A stretch of 64,000 nt of DNA from contig OZ025652.1 of the NCBI GenBank assembly GCA_964019335.1, forward strand, positions 186,001 through 250,000, given 5' to 3'. This DNA comes from Diplonema japonicum. Lineage: Eukaryota > Euglenozoa > Diplonemea > Diplonemida > Diplonemidae. This document shows, one piece after another, positions 9,734 to 20,070 of the stretch (positions are counted from its first letter, which is position 1; each line of letters starts with the position of its first letter). The notes under the pieces are model-generated. The model was not told the origin of the DNA. It searched no databases and saw nothing but the letters and a program-made list of their open reading frames with translations. The position numbers were made by a program, and so were the translations under genes.

Positions 9734-10853
9734 TTACATAAACGACCGCACGGACTCTACCTCCTCGCATTCTTCGCTTTGCTGCTGTAGCTGAATGAGC
9801 TTTTCGGCAAGTTGGTCTCTTTCGTCCTCGATCAACGTGAGTGCCACGTGGTACTCCTGTAGGAGGTCTGCTTTACGTGCGTCGCGTGAGGTGATCAGCC
9901 GTGTCTCAGCCTCGCACTTCTGGATCTCCTGACGGATGGTGGCAATTACGGCAAGCCACTTCTCGTCATTCTCGTTGAGCTTCAGCTCAAGCTCCCTGTT
10001 GGAGGCCACTGTTGTCATCGAGACGTCTATTTCCTGCTTTCGTTGCTGCAGCAGTTCTTTTTCGAGTATTTCATCTTCCAACTGTTGCTTCTGCTGGCTA
10101 AGCTCTCTGCACGTCTTCTCTAACCGCCGTATCTTCAGCACAGCTTCGTCCCCCCCTTCCAAGGCCACCGCTGATGCCTCGTCCGCGGCGCGCTGTAAAT
10201 GTGCGTTCGCGTCCGTCAACCGCTGCAGCTCCTCCGTCAGCTGTGCTGTTTGACATACATTTTCTTCCTGTATTGCCGTGGCCATCCTAGAGTGCAGCGC
10301 TTCGATTTCCTCCCTGTGCGTTTTCTTCATCTTGCCGATCGAGTCCTCCAGCTCAGCTAACTTGGCAGCCGCGTCCTTTGTCTCCTGCTTCGCCTCCAGC
10401 ATCTTGTTCGTCTTTTCTATCAAAGCTGCTTTTAGTGTTTCAACAACATCTGTGTGTGCCTTCTTTGTCCTGCCCTCCTCTTCCTGCAGCGTTAGGATCC
10501 TGGCGTCTCTTTCAATGAACGCGTTCTTCAACTTTGCCACCGCTAGATCCTTGTTCGAAGACGCATCCGCTTCTCTTCGAAGGCTTTCCTGCAGAGATTC
10601 GTTTTCAGCTTTAAGTTTTGAGACTTCTAGCATAAGGTCACCCACCTCAGGGTGTATCCTGTGCGTGTTATGGTTAAGCGCGTTGTGATGCATACTCGTC
10701 GCCTAGTTTGTGGAGCTGTTCTTCCAAGCACAAGATTCGCAGTTCAAGCTTGCGGGTGCGGTCATCGCCAGAGGCTGCCGGCGCAGTACCCATCGTGGGC
10801 GATCGCCATCCGGGAGACAGTGACTGCTGGCTCATGTTTAGACGAAGCGCCAT
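9734..10853 (-). CDS. Coiled-coil protein, two exons, 360 residues
   Basis: Exons at 10853-10696 and 10658-9734 flank a 37-nt intron (GTATGC...GCACAG). Joining them converts a stopping N-terminal frame (QLHKLGDE) into the long downstream frame (IHPEVGDLMLEVSKLKAE). From about residue 40 to the end the protein is continuous coiled coil with Glu/Lys/Leu heptads (ELEDSIGKMKKTHREEIEAL). The C-terminus ends in EECEEVESVRSFM. Such proteins are common in flagella, basal bodies and the cytoskeleton of protists, but nothing specific identifies this one. The start lies only 54 bases from the stop of the preceding PRMT gene, which leaves almost no room for a separate promoter. Confidence 0.75.
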
Positions 10854-10907
10854 CCCCTCCTGAAAGTAATTGATGCATGTTGGAAGGCTACTATAATAAG
10901 CACTTTA

Positions 10908-12884
10908 CTAAGCAACAGTGATCTTGACTGTGCTTTGATCAATGAGAACCGCTAGTTTCAACACACATCCCTTTTCCACAGAAATAGGATCAACTAGCTC
11001 TACAGCAGTTCGGAAATGATACTTCGGCTCCAATGTGGACACGCCACAGAAGGTGAAGAAGAAAGGCACAGCATGGCATGTGCCAGATCTGGTCACCTGC
11101 ACTTCAACAGTGTGCACTTCTGTGTCAAACACTGATATCTTCTGGCTTGGCAAAGAGAGCACCTTGTGAGGAAGAGTCTGCATGTCCACATTCGGCACCA
11201 TTCTCGACGAGTAACTGTTGATAGCCTCAGCAACACCGACGCCTTGCGTGTTGGTGTCCGACACCTTGTTGGACTGCAGCAGATCCTCCGACTCGACTAA
11301 AAAGCACTGCATATGTACCTCCCTCGGGAAGCTCATACCCCCTGTAGCACGGAACTGCTTCATCACCTCTAAGCTCCGATCCAGCAGCCCGTTCGGTTGT
11401 ATCACACACCCGCACATCAGCCGACACCGCAAATCCGCACCCTGCAGCACTCCAGGGCCGTTCGCCTCACAGCAAGCGGTGCCCCATGCTTCGTTCCCAT
11501 ACATCACCACATCTACCCCAGCTTTCGAGAGCAGTGCAGGATACCAGCAGAGACCACTCGACACCACAACGGCGCACTCAGCCAATGGTAGTACTTCGAC
11601 CAGTGTGCTCCACAGTTCGCTGTCGTTCAACCGTCTGACCTCATCATAGGTAGCTATTATCCTGCTGTCACGTTGCACATCGGCTTCAATCGTCTCGTTT
11701 ACAGTAAAAGGGACGCTAACCTGCTGCCCCAAGGACAGCTGGCTTGGAGAGGATAGGGGGAAGACAGCCTGGTCCCAGCAGCTCCCGGGCATAGCACTGC
11801 AGTACCGTTCTGCATCGTTGAAGTGCAGCGTCATACTCGTCAGCACGGCACACGCCTCACCAGGCGACTGGACATTGAAGTGCGCGGTGTTTGTTTCATG
11901 GTTAGCTGTCTGCATGCAAAAGGAAGACAACAGGAGAGGCTGTGACAGGGCACGAGGGACAACACGCAACCTGTTCACATTCACAGCATGGTAGGGCTCC
12001 CACTCGGCATCGCCTTCGTCCATCTCGCACCTCCCTAAGACGGACGGGATGACAGCACCCTTTATTGTGCGTGGGGCTGTGAAGATCTGATTGCAAAGCT
12101 CGGCACTTTCAATCAGCCATCCATAAAGCTCCGCCCTCTGGGGAATCACCCTCACGCCGTCCAATGTGCTGTGGACGCTCTTCATTGTCTCAACGACACC
12201 TTCGCCATAGATGGCGCAATCGAATATTTCAGTCACAACCAGCTTGGTGTCGGCAGGCAACACGACAGCTGTAGAGTGTTCTTCGATAAGCGTGACGGCG
12301 GTATCGGCCAAGGTCAGCCGTGCGATGTCTGCCATCACTGGGTCTGCTTCGTAGGCCGTCACCTTGCACCCGGCCTCAGCCGCGTACATGGATAGAAGCC
12401 CCGTGCCCGCTCCTATGTCTATCGTGAGGTGTCCGCCCATTTCATATATCGCTTTCTTGTAACTAGCATTCCTCTCCTTGTCGTTGAGCATTCTAAAGTG
12501 GTACCTGTTGAAGCTGGCAGCGGTCGCAGCATCCACCCCAGCCCAACCAGCTGCGGACCACGGGTTCTCCCGCACGCCCCCTTTGTAGTATGTCAAAGCC
12601 TCACGGTAGTTTTCGTTGTGTAACATCACGGCCCCAATCCCCTCGAGGACCCCTGGGAACCTTCCGTACCATTCAGCCACCTCTTCGTGTGCCTTGACTA
12701 CCTCTGCATGCTCAGCATGCTTCCGGAGCACATCTACCATGAGGTCAGCTGCAGCCTCAGCGCTCCTGTCATCATACTTCGGCATCTGTAGCAAGATGAG
12801 CATGCACGTCTTGACTTTTCCTTGCTTATGGCATTGCCATGCCTTCTTGATGTACTCAACCAGCTCCTGATCGGGAAGGGGCAT
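10908..12884 (-). CDS. PRMT9-like protein arginine methyltransferase
   Basis: This 658-residue enzyme should transfer methyl groups from S-adenosylmethionine to protein arginines. The N-terminal 130 residues look like TPR helices (EALTYYKGGVRENPWSAAGW), as in animal PRMT9. FRMLNDKERNASYKKAI is the substrate-helix region. DIGAGTGLLSMYAAEAG is SAM motif I and YEADPVMADIARL is post-I. EIFDCAIYGEGVVETM is the acidic double-E region. The C-terminal half carries a second, degenerate methyltransferase-like domain plus beta-barrel sequence, as in PRMT7/PRMT9. PRMT9 methylates splicing factor SF3B2 in animals; whether that holds here is unknown. PRMT7 is the alternative assignment. The TPRs favour PRMT9. 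Confidence 0.8.
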   Translation of the reverse strand: MPLPDQELVEYIKKAWQCHKQGKVKTCMLILLQMPKYDDRSAEAAADLMVDVLRKHAEHAEVVKAHEEVAEWYGRFPGVLEGIGAVMLHNENYREALTYYKGGVRENPWSAAGWAGVDAATAASFNRYHFRMLNDKERNASYKKAIYEMGGHLTIDIGAGTGLLSMYAAEAGCKVTAYEADPVMADIARLTLADTAVTLIEEHSTAVVLPADTKLVVTEIFDCAIYGEGVVETMKSVHSTLDGVRVIPQRAELYGWLIESAELCNQIFTAPRTIKGAVIPSVLGRCEMDEGDAEWEPYHAVNVNRLRVVPRALSQPLLLSSFCMQTANHETNTAHFNVQSPGEACAVLTSMTLHFNDAERYCSAMPGSCWDQAVFPLSSPSQLSLGQQVSVPFTVNETIEADVQRDSRIIATYDEVRRLNDSELWSTLVEVLPLAECAVVVSSGLCWYPALLSKAGVDVVMYGNEAWGTACCEANGPGVLQGADLRCRLMCGCVIQPNGLLDRSLEVMKQFRATGGMSFPREVHMQCFLVESEDLLQSNKVSDTNTQGVGVAEAINSYSSRMVPNVDMQTLPHKVLSLPSQKISVFDTEVHTVEVQVTRSGTCHAVPFFFTFCGVSTLEPKYHFRTAVELVDPISVEKGCVLKLAVLIDQSTVKITVA

Positions 12885-13025
12885 CTGTCCCGCCCCCTTC
12901 GTGTGGCAACTTTTTTCAACCGTGCACGCGGGGGAGGGGATGGGTTAGAATGAAATCTTATACACGAAATCTATGTGTCGCTATTTTTCCTTTTTTTTTT
13001 TTTTATATTATTATTTTCCCTCTCT

Positions 13026-13778
13026 TCAAGTTCGTTTAAGCTCAGTCCGTTTTATCTGCAGCCCTTCGAGGAGGGGCTTGGCATCCATGGGCGGAGGAGA
13101 AAGCCCGCAGACGGTAGTGAGGAAGGATTCAAGGGAGGTATCGGGGGGAAGGATGAGAAGCTGGGCAGTGTGAACAGGATCGATCTTGGTCGGACCCGCT
13201 GCCTTCAGGAGCACCTCGAAGACCAAGGTCCTGTGCTTGTGGGAGAAGGTTCTGTAGACCTGCTGGTGGGCGGGTGACATCGCATCATGTGCAGCACGCA
13301 TCAGATAGGGGTTCATTTGGTATGAAGCAGTGATGAAGTCAAAGACGGGACTACGTGTGCCAGCTGCTACCTGCTCACAGACTTCAGTGTTGAGGTCTTC
13401 GAACTGGTCACCAGCTAAAGCTTGGAACAGAAGCCTTTCCAAGATGTGTCCATTGTTGCCTAGCTCTTTTAGCGCTGCGTGGCACACTGTGTACTCACCT
13501 CTGTCACCTGCGTTCAAAGCCTCTTTCAAGCACATCTCGTAAACCTCAATCGCAAACCCGTCATCAATCCCCTGCACCGTCAGCTCCTGCCGCATCGCTT
13601 TCAACTGCGACATTAAATAACCATACCTCCCCTCTCCCATACCCCCTGCTTTCTCAGCCACCCATTGCAACGATTTCTGCAGCACATCTTTGGGGCGTAT
13701 GTCCTCTGATCTCGATGGTGCGGTCCGGAGGTATCCCCTTTCTAGAGCTTGGCATGTCCCAGTCACCCGACCGTCCAT
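13026..13778 (-). CDS. SAC3/GANP domain protein, LENG8/Thp3-like
   Basis: A 250-residue protein that is essentially only the SAC3/GANP domain. The LENG8/Thp3 signature is visible: GTCQALERGYLRTAPSRSEDIRPKDVLQKS, read as separate blocks TCQALERGYLRT and IRPKDVLQKSLQWV. MKAMRQ-type and LTVQGIDDGFAIEVYE motifs follow, then ALNAGDRGEYTVCHAALKEL. Family members pair with a PCI protein to bind mRNA and influence transcription elongation, splicing or export. Animal LENG8 carries a long N-terminal region that is absent here, so this is a minimal form. An upstream exon cannot be excluded, but none is visible. Confidence 0.75.
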   Translation of the reverse strand: MDGRVTGTCQALERGYLRTAPSRSEDIRPKDVLQKSLQWVAEKAGGMGEGRYGYLMSQLKAMRQELTVQGIDDGFAIEVYEMCLKEALNAGDRGEYTVCHAALKELGNNGHILERLLFQALAGDQFEDLNTEVCEQVAAGTRSPVFDFITASYQMNPYLMRAAHDAMSPAHQQVYRTFSHKHRTLVFEVLLKAAGPTKIDPVHTAQLLILPPDTSLESFLTTVCGLSPPPMDAKPLLEGLQIKRTELKRT

Positions 13779-13926
13779 CTCCTGTGTTGGGTACGCTGCA
13801 TTGACGCAAGGTTAATGAGAAATTCGTATCTTTCTTAATGATGCAATTCACGGGGGGTGTAATTGTGTTATTTTCCTCGTTTTTCTTTTTTTTTTTTTTT
13901 TTTTTTTTTGCATCGTCGTTAACGCA

Positions 13927-14270
13927 TCACTTTGCAACAGACCCAGAGAAGTTCCCTCTGCTGCCGTTGAAGCCGCCGGTGCCGCCAGTACCGAATTCCT
14001 TTTATTTTATTCGTAAAAAACTATCAACTCACACCTGCTCCTGCGTTGTCCCAAACAGAGCGTTTTTGTAAATAGCAGTGAACCCATTCCCAGTGGCGGG
14101 CTTAAGCTTCGCCTGTAATTTCATTCATGGCAAACGAGAAAAAAATTGATTACCTGATGTAAAGTAACGCTCGCAGGCTGCATCTGAGCTGGCTCAATAG
14201 TGCCCGACACGGAAGTGACGTGGGGGCAGCCGCCCCACATGTGGTGAAGAGTGAGCTGCTGGGCAGGCAT
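13927..14270 (-). CDS. Small three-exon protein, 88 residues
   Basis: Exons 14270-14154, 14112-14035 and 13998-13927 are separated by introns of 41 nt (GTAATC...TTACAG) and 36 nt (GTGTGA...AAAAG), all in phase 0. The product begins MPAQQLTLHHMWGGCP and ends in a Gly-rich tail (EFGTGGTGGFNGSRGN). It is poor in charged residues and probably mostly disordered. The second 3' splice site has an alternative just upstream that would give a longer product. No homologue is recognised. The consistency of frame over three exons argues that it is real. Confidence 0.55.
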
Positions 14271-14383
14271 TATGTGTTTCTTTTTTTGTTTTCGTGTAAG
14301 ACTGGAAAGTGAAATAACGCACTCCTGAACGGCTTGACACAAAAAAAAAAAAGAGGGTCTCTCCCTCAACAATAACAACTCCC

Positions 14384-14947
14384 TCACATGAACCAGTCAT
14401 GCCCCTCCGCCTCCACCTCCTGCCGCAGCTCGCGGAGGGTGGTGAGGACAAAGTTACGTTGTTCCTTGCTTTCAACGTGTAGTGTGCACTGAGCTATGCG
14501 TGGGGTGTGAAGAATATAGAAATAAGCCGCACGCACAACGGCATCTATGTATACTTTAAGAGGAAGCTCTTCCGTGATGTCAATAAGAATCTGAGGAGTG
14601 GGTGTAACAGAGATTACTACGTCAGGCTCCGTGGCACCCTTCAACAACTCCTTGACCCATTCAATGAGCAAGTTGTGGGAGTGAACAGGCCGGTACGGCT
14701 CGCTCGGCAGCTCTGGGGCGTTGACGAAGAGTAGACGCTGGCCTTCCGCGTCGGGGCCTTCGCATATCTTTATCCTGTCGTTCTTTCCCCTCTCTGCTAC
14801 CAGCCGCATGGTCTCCTGTGCCTTCTCTCGCTCCACACGGCGTGAGTTCACTCTACTCGCCTGCAGTTCCAACTGCCGTTTAATCTCTCTTTCAACATCT
14901 TCGTCGATCTTGTCCATCATCTGGTCGACATCGCGTGAGGACTTCAT
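14384..14947 (-). CDS. Hypothetical protein, 187 residues
   Basis: An open frame from ATG 14947. The N-terminal third is a charged coiled coil (DEDVEREIKRQLELQASR). A compact alpha/beta domain follows, containing LLIEWVKELLKGA, VVISVTPTPQILIDITEELPL and LHVESKEQRNFVL, and ending in HDWFM. The frame open beyond 14947 is low complexity and probably leader sequence. No family is recognised; the length would suit a ribosome or flagellar accessory protein, but that is a guess. Confidence 0.6.
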   Translation of the reverse strand: MKSSRDVDQMMDKIDEDVEREIKRQLELQASRVNSRRVEREKAQETMRLVAERGKNDRIKICEGPDAEGQRLLFVNAPELPSEPYRPVHSHNLLIEWVKELLKGATEPDVVISVTPTPQILIDITEELPLKVYIDAVVRAAYFYILHTPRIAQCTLHVESKEQRNFVLTTLRELRQEVEAEGHDWFM

Positions 14948-15129
14948 TTGGTGTGGTCCACCGCTCACTGTGATGCAGGGGAGGGAGGGAGGCGGGCTTA
15001 ACAAAAGGCCACAGGAAATCACTGAACTATAAACATTCGCGTTTTCTTTTTTTTTTTTTTTTCTGACTTTTGGTACAAAGAAGTAAAGAAGAAAGAAGGG
15101 GAAAAAAGGAACACAAAAAGCGAGCACTC

Positions 15130-16037
15130 TTATCCAGAGTACCCTGCGTAAATCCGCAACGGGCGCGAAGTGAATGTGTTGTCGGACCGCACGGCACCCA
15201 CGAAGGGCTTCCTGTTGACAGTGTTGCTACATTAGTTTATAAAAAATACCTTGGTCCCTCGTCCTTGATGGTTACATTGGTGGTGGTGGTGGTAGTTGCC
15301 GCCAAGGACCTGGCAGGGAGGGTGGGTTTGAACTTTCTTGCCCGATGCATTCTCAAGGCACCTTCTGCGGTAGTTCCGAAGGTCTCGTGAAGGGCGGGAT
15401 CGATTTGTTTCGAAGAGAGCACGCCAGGTATCGATGACGTGGAGGCGATATACAGCATTCTGCTGGACAGTTTTGTAAAGGACTCCATGTAGCGTTGCTT
15501 TTTCTCTCTCTCGAACTCAGCCTCCTGCTCCTCACGGTGTTTGTTGCAAGCGTCAAGCACCGCTTCGCTCTTCTGCTCTATTTCAGCAAGATATCGCTTT
15601 CTTGAGTAGTAGTCCGCCACCCACTTCCTCACGTAAAACCCCCTGAAGATCCGTTGGATCCCCGTCGCGAAGTGGTCGTACAACATCTTCCGCTCATTCT
15701 TTATCTTCTCAATTCTTTTCTCCTCCGCCAGCAACCGCCCCTTGTGCCCCCTGAACACCTTCTGTATAGCCACTGCGTTCCTCCTTCTGCCCTCCTCACC
15801 TTTTTTCTTCTTGTACCGCTTCCATCCTGCTACTATGTTGGCCGCAGCTATATTTTCACCCTCCCGTGTAGCCTCTGCATCTGCTGCTGCTTTGAAAAAT
15901 GACTTCAGCAGGTCCTGTTCTGCACGTTGCTGCAACAGGTAATACTGCATAGGTACCCAACCCCCTGTGGTGTGTGATTTGTATATCTCGTTCAAAAGAG
16001 TTGCATAAATCAAACTACCTAAACGGGCGATGCCCAT
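15130..16037 (-). CDS. SPATA17-like IQ-motif protein
   Basis: Exons 16037-15250 and 15211-15130 are split by a 38-nt intron (GTATTT...CAACAG), giving up to 289 residues. Two clear IQ motifs (AVAIQKVFRGHKGRLL and ATGIQRIFRGFYVRKW) should bind calmodulin or centrin. The stretch after the second IQ (VADYYSRKRYLAEIEQKSEAV), a KHREEQEAEFEREKKQRY helix and SSIPGVLSS closely follow the layout of SPATA17, a conserved sperm-flagellum and axoneme protein. The start at 16037 overlaps the end of the upstream WD40 gene by 23 bases; a Met about 30 codons downstream (MQYYLLQQ) is the alternative. The assignment rests on motif order. Confidence 0.7.
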
Positions 16038-17655
16038 GAGCCGTGAACACTGGTAGTTTGCGCGTGCGGAAGGAAATGGGAGATGACTCGCGGAAGGACG
16101 GTGGCGGCGTGCGTGCGCGCCGTGCAGGCCGCTTTGCGGGACTGCCACGAGGTGTGTGCGAAGTGTAGAGAGGCCCTGCCAGCTCTGATTCAATGACAAG
16201 ATCGTTCAGCATCTTTGACCATTCTTCCTTGCTCTCCGTCAGCTTCTGGTGCAGCTCCTTCACGACACCCATCGTCATGTATTCTCCAATACCATCGTCG
16301 TACCTACTGAACATCTTCTGCAGGCTTCCCTCCACAGCATCGTATGCTTGAAACCCCTCCTCGACAAACCTCCCATAAGCTTGCATCCTGCTCACCAGCT
16401 GTCCCCGTGTCGCCACAATAAAAGTCTCTTTCGCGTTCGAAGTGTAAGGCTCGCCCTCCCCATCGCCCCGAGCTGACAGCTTGATTCGCTTCTCTAGCTC
16501 CTCCACCTTGGTTTGATACATCTCAAGCATAGCCATATTTCTCTCCTGCGTCTCCTTCATGGCGGCATGTCCCTCCATGGCGTCCTGCTGCCGCCCTCTA
16601 AGGGTCTGCAGCTGCTGCTCAAGACCTTTTATGATATCGCGTTGTACCTGGTTTTCAGTCGTCAAACTGTGGCACAGGACTTGGCTGGTGTTGAGCTGTT
16701 CTTCGAGCGAACTCATTGTGGGGCTGGTAGGGGGCGAAGGCGGTGGCGGTGGCGACGGCGTGACCTGTGCTGGGGACCGCAAGGGGACCGATGTTTGGGC
16801 GTGCCACACACTGAGTGTGCCTGTGCTTGTGCTGGACCATATAACGTGTGTTTGGGTTGCTTCGACGGGGAGGACGAGCTGGACAGTAGAGCGGTCTTCG
16901 GTTGTCTTCCGTTCGAGGAGGTCTTTGGTATGGGCATCCCACACGGCGAGAGATGTGTCAGAGGAAGTGCTCCAAACGTGGTTGGAAAAACTAACCAAAC
17001 TGAGGACGGGATGCGTGCTGTGGGCGGTGATCTCAGAGATGGCAGTGCCGTCCGGAATGGTGTAGACACGAATGACGCCATCAAGGCAGCCACACCAGAG
17101 CTGGTCAGTGATGGTAGGGACCATGGCGGTGGAGTAAACGGAGAACGGGGTTGTGATCCTGCAGTAAGGTTCCACACCGATCCAGCAAACCACACCTTCA
17201 TCGCAACCAGAGGCGAGGATGTCGCCAGTGAGGGACAGCGACCGGATAGGAGACGGAAGGGTTGCAACTGTAGTGGGTGTCCGCCCATTCCACTGCAGAA
17301 GACCGCCCTTAACATCGGATGTGTAGCAAAGTGAAGGACCGCTTGCCACTGCTGTTACGCGACCGGTGTGAGGGGTTGTTCGCTGTGTCACCTTGAACGT
17401 TGCCTTGTCTATCACCAGCACATCACCACCCATAGCACCTACATAGAGCAGACCCCCTGAATGCCCTATCACTCTCGCATCGTCTCCCACATCAACTTCT
17501 CTTACCTTTTCTGTAACCGCACTTCCGTACCGTTCACAAACCATTCCACCACTGCACAATGTGAAGACGCTCTTTGTCTCTGTGTCCACACAGCCTGCTG
17601 TTATGTCCTCGCCTGTGGTCGTGCCTTCAACACATTTCATGTGTTTTCGTTTCAT
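16015..17655 (-). CDS. WD40 repeat plus coiled-coil protein
   Basis: This protein of about 546 residues has an N-terminal beta-propeller. Repeats are seen as VIGHSGGLLYVGAMGG, HTGRVTAVASGPSLC, GDILASGCDEGVVCW, LWCGCLDGVIRVYTI and HVWSTSSDTSLAVWDA. A proline-rich linker (SPPPPPSPPTSP) follows, then a coiled coil (LEQQLQTLRGRQQDA) and a basic disordered tail. This layout is common among intraflagellar and centrosomal scaffolds, but no specific orthologue can be named. ATG 17655 and ATG 17640 are both possible starts. The long open frame upstream of them is homopolymer leader. Its stop lies inside the possible start region of the SPATA17 gene. Confidence 0.7.
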   Translation of the reverse strand: MKRKHMKCVEGTTTGEDITAGCVDTETKSVFTLCSGGMVCERYGSAVTEKVREVDVGDDARVIGHSGGLLYVGAMGGDVLVIDKATFKVTQRTTPHTGRVTAVASGPSLCYTSDVKGGLLQWNGRTPTTVATLPSPIRSLSLTGDILASGCDEGVVCWIGVEPYCRITTPFSVYSTAMVPTITDQLWCGCLDGVIRVYTIPDGTAISEITAHSTHPVLSLVSFSNHVWSTSSDTSLAVWDAHTKDLLERKTTEDRSTVQLVLPVEATQTHVIWSSTSTGTLSVWHAQTSVPLRSPAQVTPSPPPPPSPPTSPTMSSLEEQLNTSQVLCHSLTTENQVQRDIIKGLEQQLQTLRGRQQDAMEGHAAMKETQERNMAMLEMYQTKVEELEKRIKLSARGDGEGEPYTSNAKETFIVATRGQLVSRMQAYGRFVEEGFQAYDAVEGSLQKMFSRYDDGIGEYMTMGVVKELHQKLTESKEEWSKMLNDLVIESELAGPLYTSHTPRGSPAKRPARRARTPPPSFRESSPISFRTRKLPVFTAHGHRPFR

Positions 17656-18432
17656 TCTTTTTTTTCTCCCTCTTTTTTTTTTTTTTTTTTTTTTTTCCTT
17701 TTTTTTTTTGTGGGTGCATGTGAAAATTAAAAAAAACAGAAGCGTGGCGTGTGTGAAAAAAAAGGAGTAAAATTGAGGCGGGGGGTAATCAAATAAGAAA
17801 AAAAAGTTGTCCTTTTCTTTTTTCATGTCAGAATATTGTTGTTCCCCTTTAAGGAAGAGGAGAAGAGAAGAAAAGAAGGGGGGAGAAAAAAGAGGCAAAA
17901 GGCAAAGAAAAAGAAAATAACGAAGAAAATCCTGGAAGCGGAGGGCAGTGGGAGAAGGAGGAGATGAAAGAGAGAGAATGGAAGAAAAAAAAAAGGTTTT
18001 ATACAAAGTACGTCTCACCTACCCTCCCAACTCCCTGTATCTCCCAAACAGATTCCTCTTATCCTTCCTAACCCCTGCAAAAAAAAAAATACACCTTTTT
18101 TTAATTCCCACGGCAAAAGGGGAGGGGAGAGGAAAGATGTCTTTCTTAACACTTTTGTACTTTCATCCGCAAAAGAAAAACAAGAAATGCTTCAAAAAAA
18201 ACCCCCTCCCTTTTTTTTTAAAAAAAAGAAATCGTAATCTTTATGAAAAAGTGGCTGGAGGAGGGGGATTGTACACTTTTTTTTAAAAAAGACCTCAAAA
18301 AAAAAAACCCAAGAGGAAAAAGAAGAAGAAAAAAACTTTTTTTTTTAATCGGAAAGAGAGTTTGAAAGCCAATGCCTTTCCAGGAAAAAAAGAAAAAAAA
18401 AAAAAAAAAAAAAAAAAACGGGGGAAATATAT
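17656..18432. other. Intergenic, low complexity
   Basis: About 780 bases of alternating A-, T-, G- and C-runs between succinyl-CoA ligase and the WD40 gene. Open frames here are homopolymer artefacts. I see no gene, RNA or repeat family. Confidence 0.5.
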
Positions 18433-19943
18433 CTAGGCCTGGATGGCCTTGCAGATCTTTGCGGAAGCATCATCAAGGTTGTCAGCGGGGGTCAGATCAA
18501 GGCCGGAGCTGTAGTAAAATTTATAAAAAAAAAAAATAAATAAACATACGCAGCGAGAAGCTCCTTGCCCTTCACGGAGTTGGTACCGTCAAGACGGACG
18601 ACGAGGGGGACAGTGAGGCCGACCTCCTTGACGGCGTCGATAACGCCCTGGGCGATCATGGCACAGTCCACAATACCGCCGAAGATGTTGACGAGGATGC
18701 CCTTAACGTTGGAGTCGGAGGTGATTAGACGAAGGGAGAAGGCGACCTTTTCCTTAGTGGCATTGCCGCCCACATCAAGGAAGTTAGCGGGCATACCCCC
18801 GTGGAGGGAGATGCAGTCCATGGTCGCCATGGCGAGCCCAGCACCGTTGACGAGGCATCCAATGTTGCCGTCAAGGCCGATGTAGTTCAGGTCCTGCTTC
18901 GCGGCTTCTACTTCACGTTCGTCGGTTTCGGAGGAGTCCTTCATCCCGAAGATCTTCTCCTGCCTGTAGTCGGCGTTGTCGTCGAAGCTCAGCTTGGCGT
19001 CGACCAGCATCACCCTCTCGTCGGCAAGCTCCACAAGGGGGTTGATCTCCACCTGTGTGGCGTCAGTGGCACGCATCAGGTTGTACAGCTTTGCGATCTG
19101 TTCACCAGCGTTCTTTGTCGCCGTCTCGCTGCTGAACCCAAGCTGCCTTGCGAACTCTGTCGCCTTCTCCACGCTCAGCCCCTCCGCCACCACCACGGGA
19201 AGCTTCTTGATCGCGTCGGGGTTCTCAGCAGCGACGTCCTCAATAGCCATACCACCCTCAGAGCTGATTTTTTTTTTTTGAAAAAAAAAAAAAAAAAAAA
19301 AAAAAAAGGTTGTGTATACCTCCCGATGATGACGGGGCCGCCGAACGACCTGTCCAGCATCATGGCAAGGTAGTACTCTTTCTTGATGTCCACCGCCTCT
19401 GAGATGTACAGCTTCTGCACCACGGCACCGCCGGCTGCGGTCTGCTTGGTGATCAGCTTGTTGCCGAGCATCTTGCCCGCAATTTCAGCGGCGGCGTCGG
19501 TGCCCTTGACAACGTGCACACCACCCTTTTTTATTTTTTATATTTTTTTTTCTACTTCCAAGCTGCTTTCTCTTGAAATCTTGGCTTAAAATATAAGTCA
19601 AGTAGCAGTTTTGTCAGTAAATAAAAAAAAGATGTATTTATGTAAAACCAGACAGATTATTATTATTTTTTTGTTTTTGATAAAAAAAGCAGACCTTGAA
19701 CCCGTCGGCGAAGGTGCCCATACCCCTACCACCGGCAAGGATCTGGGACTTCACCACCTTCACCTCGCTGGGGATCTTGTTAAGAACAGCAGTGACGTCC
19801 TCAAGCTTGTCCACCATGTACCCCTCCTCGACGCAGCAGCCGTGTTCCTTCAGAACCTGCTTCGCCTGGTACTCGTGAATGCTCAGAGCCCTCGCCTGGG
19901 CAGCAAGCGGCTTCGCCACGTTGGTAAGACGGCGCATGAGCAT
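18433..19943 (-). CDS. Succinyl-CoA ligase beta subunit, mitochondrial
   Basis: Four exons (19943-19695, 19525-19320, 19263-18550, 18508-18433) encode 414 residues. The enzyme makes ATP or GTP from succinyl-CoA in the citric acid cycle, with an alpha subunit that is not in this window. The N-terminus (MLMRRLTNVAKPLAAQARA) is a mitochondrial presequence, followed by LSIHEYQAKQVLKEHG, the ATP-grasp start. LAGGRGMGTF, RSFGGPVIIGSSEGGMAIED, EINPLVE, DGNIGCLVNGAGLAMATMD and NIFGGIVDC are family motifs. Introns of 169, 56 and 41 nt fall inside conserved motifs, which confirms them. The second contains long A and T runs. Codons favour C and G endings, as expected for high expression. Confidence 0.92.
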
Positions 19944-19995
19944 TTTTTATTTTTTCTTTTCTTCGGACCCTTTTTTATTGTTTTCCTCGAGAATT

Positions 19996-19997
<2 letters not shown>

Positions 19998-20068
<71 letters not shown>
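19998..20068 (+). repeat. 71-nt A homopolymer
   Basis: An uninterrupted run of 71 A bases on the plus strand, i.e. a T-tract in the direction of transcription. It ends about 55 bases before the start codon of succinyl-CoA ligase and is followed on the minus strand by GCAATTCTCGAG. A long T-tract followed by AG just upstream of a start is what a trans-splicing acceptor would look like, but the length may also be a sequencing or assembly artefact. Confidence 0.6.

Positions 20069-20070
<2 letters not shown>

Noticed and set aside
16513-17334. Plus-strand ORF of 273 codons
   Set aside because: Antisense to WD40 repeats; no domain or conserved motif on the plus strand.
18060-18330. Possible exon between A-runs (CAGGGGTTAGGAAGG on minus)
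   Set aside because: Low complexity, no continuing frame.
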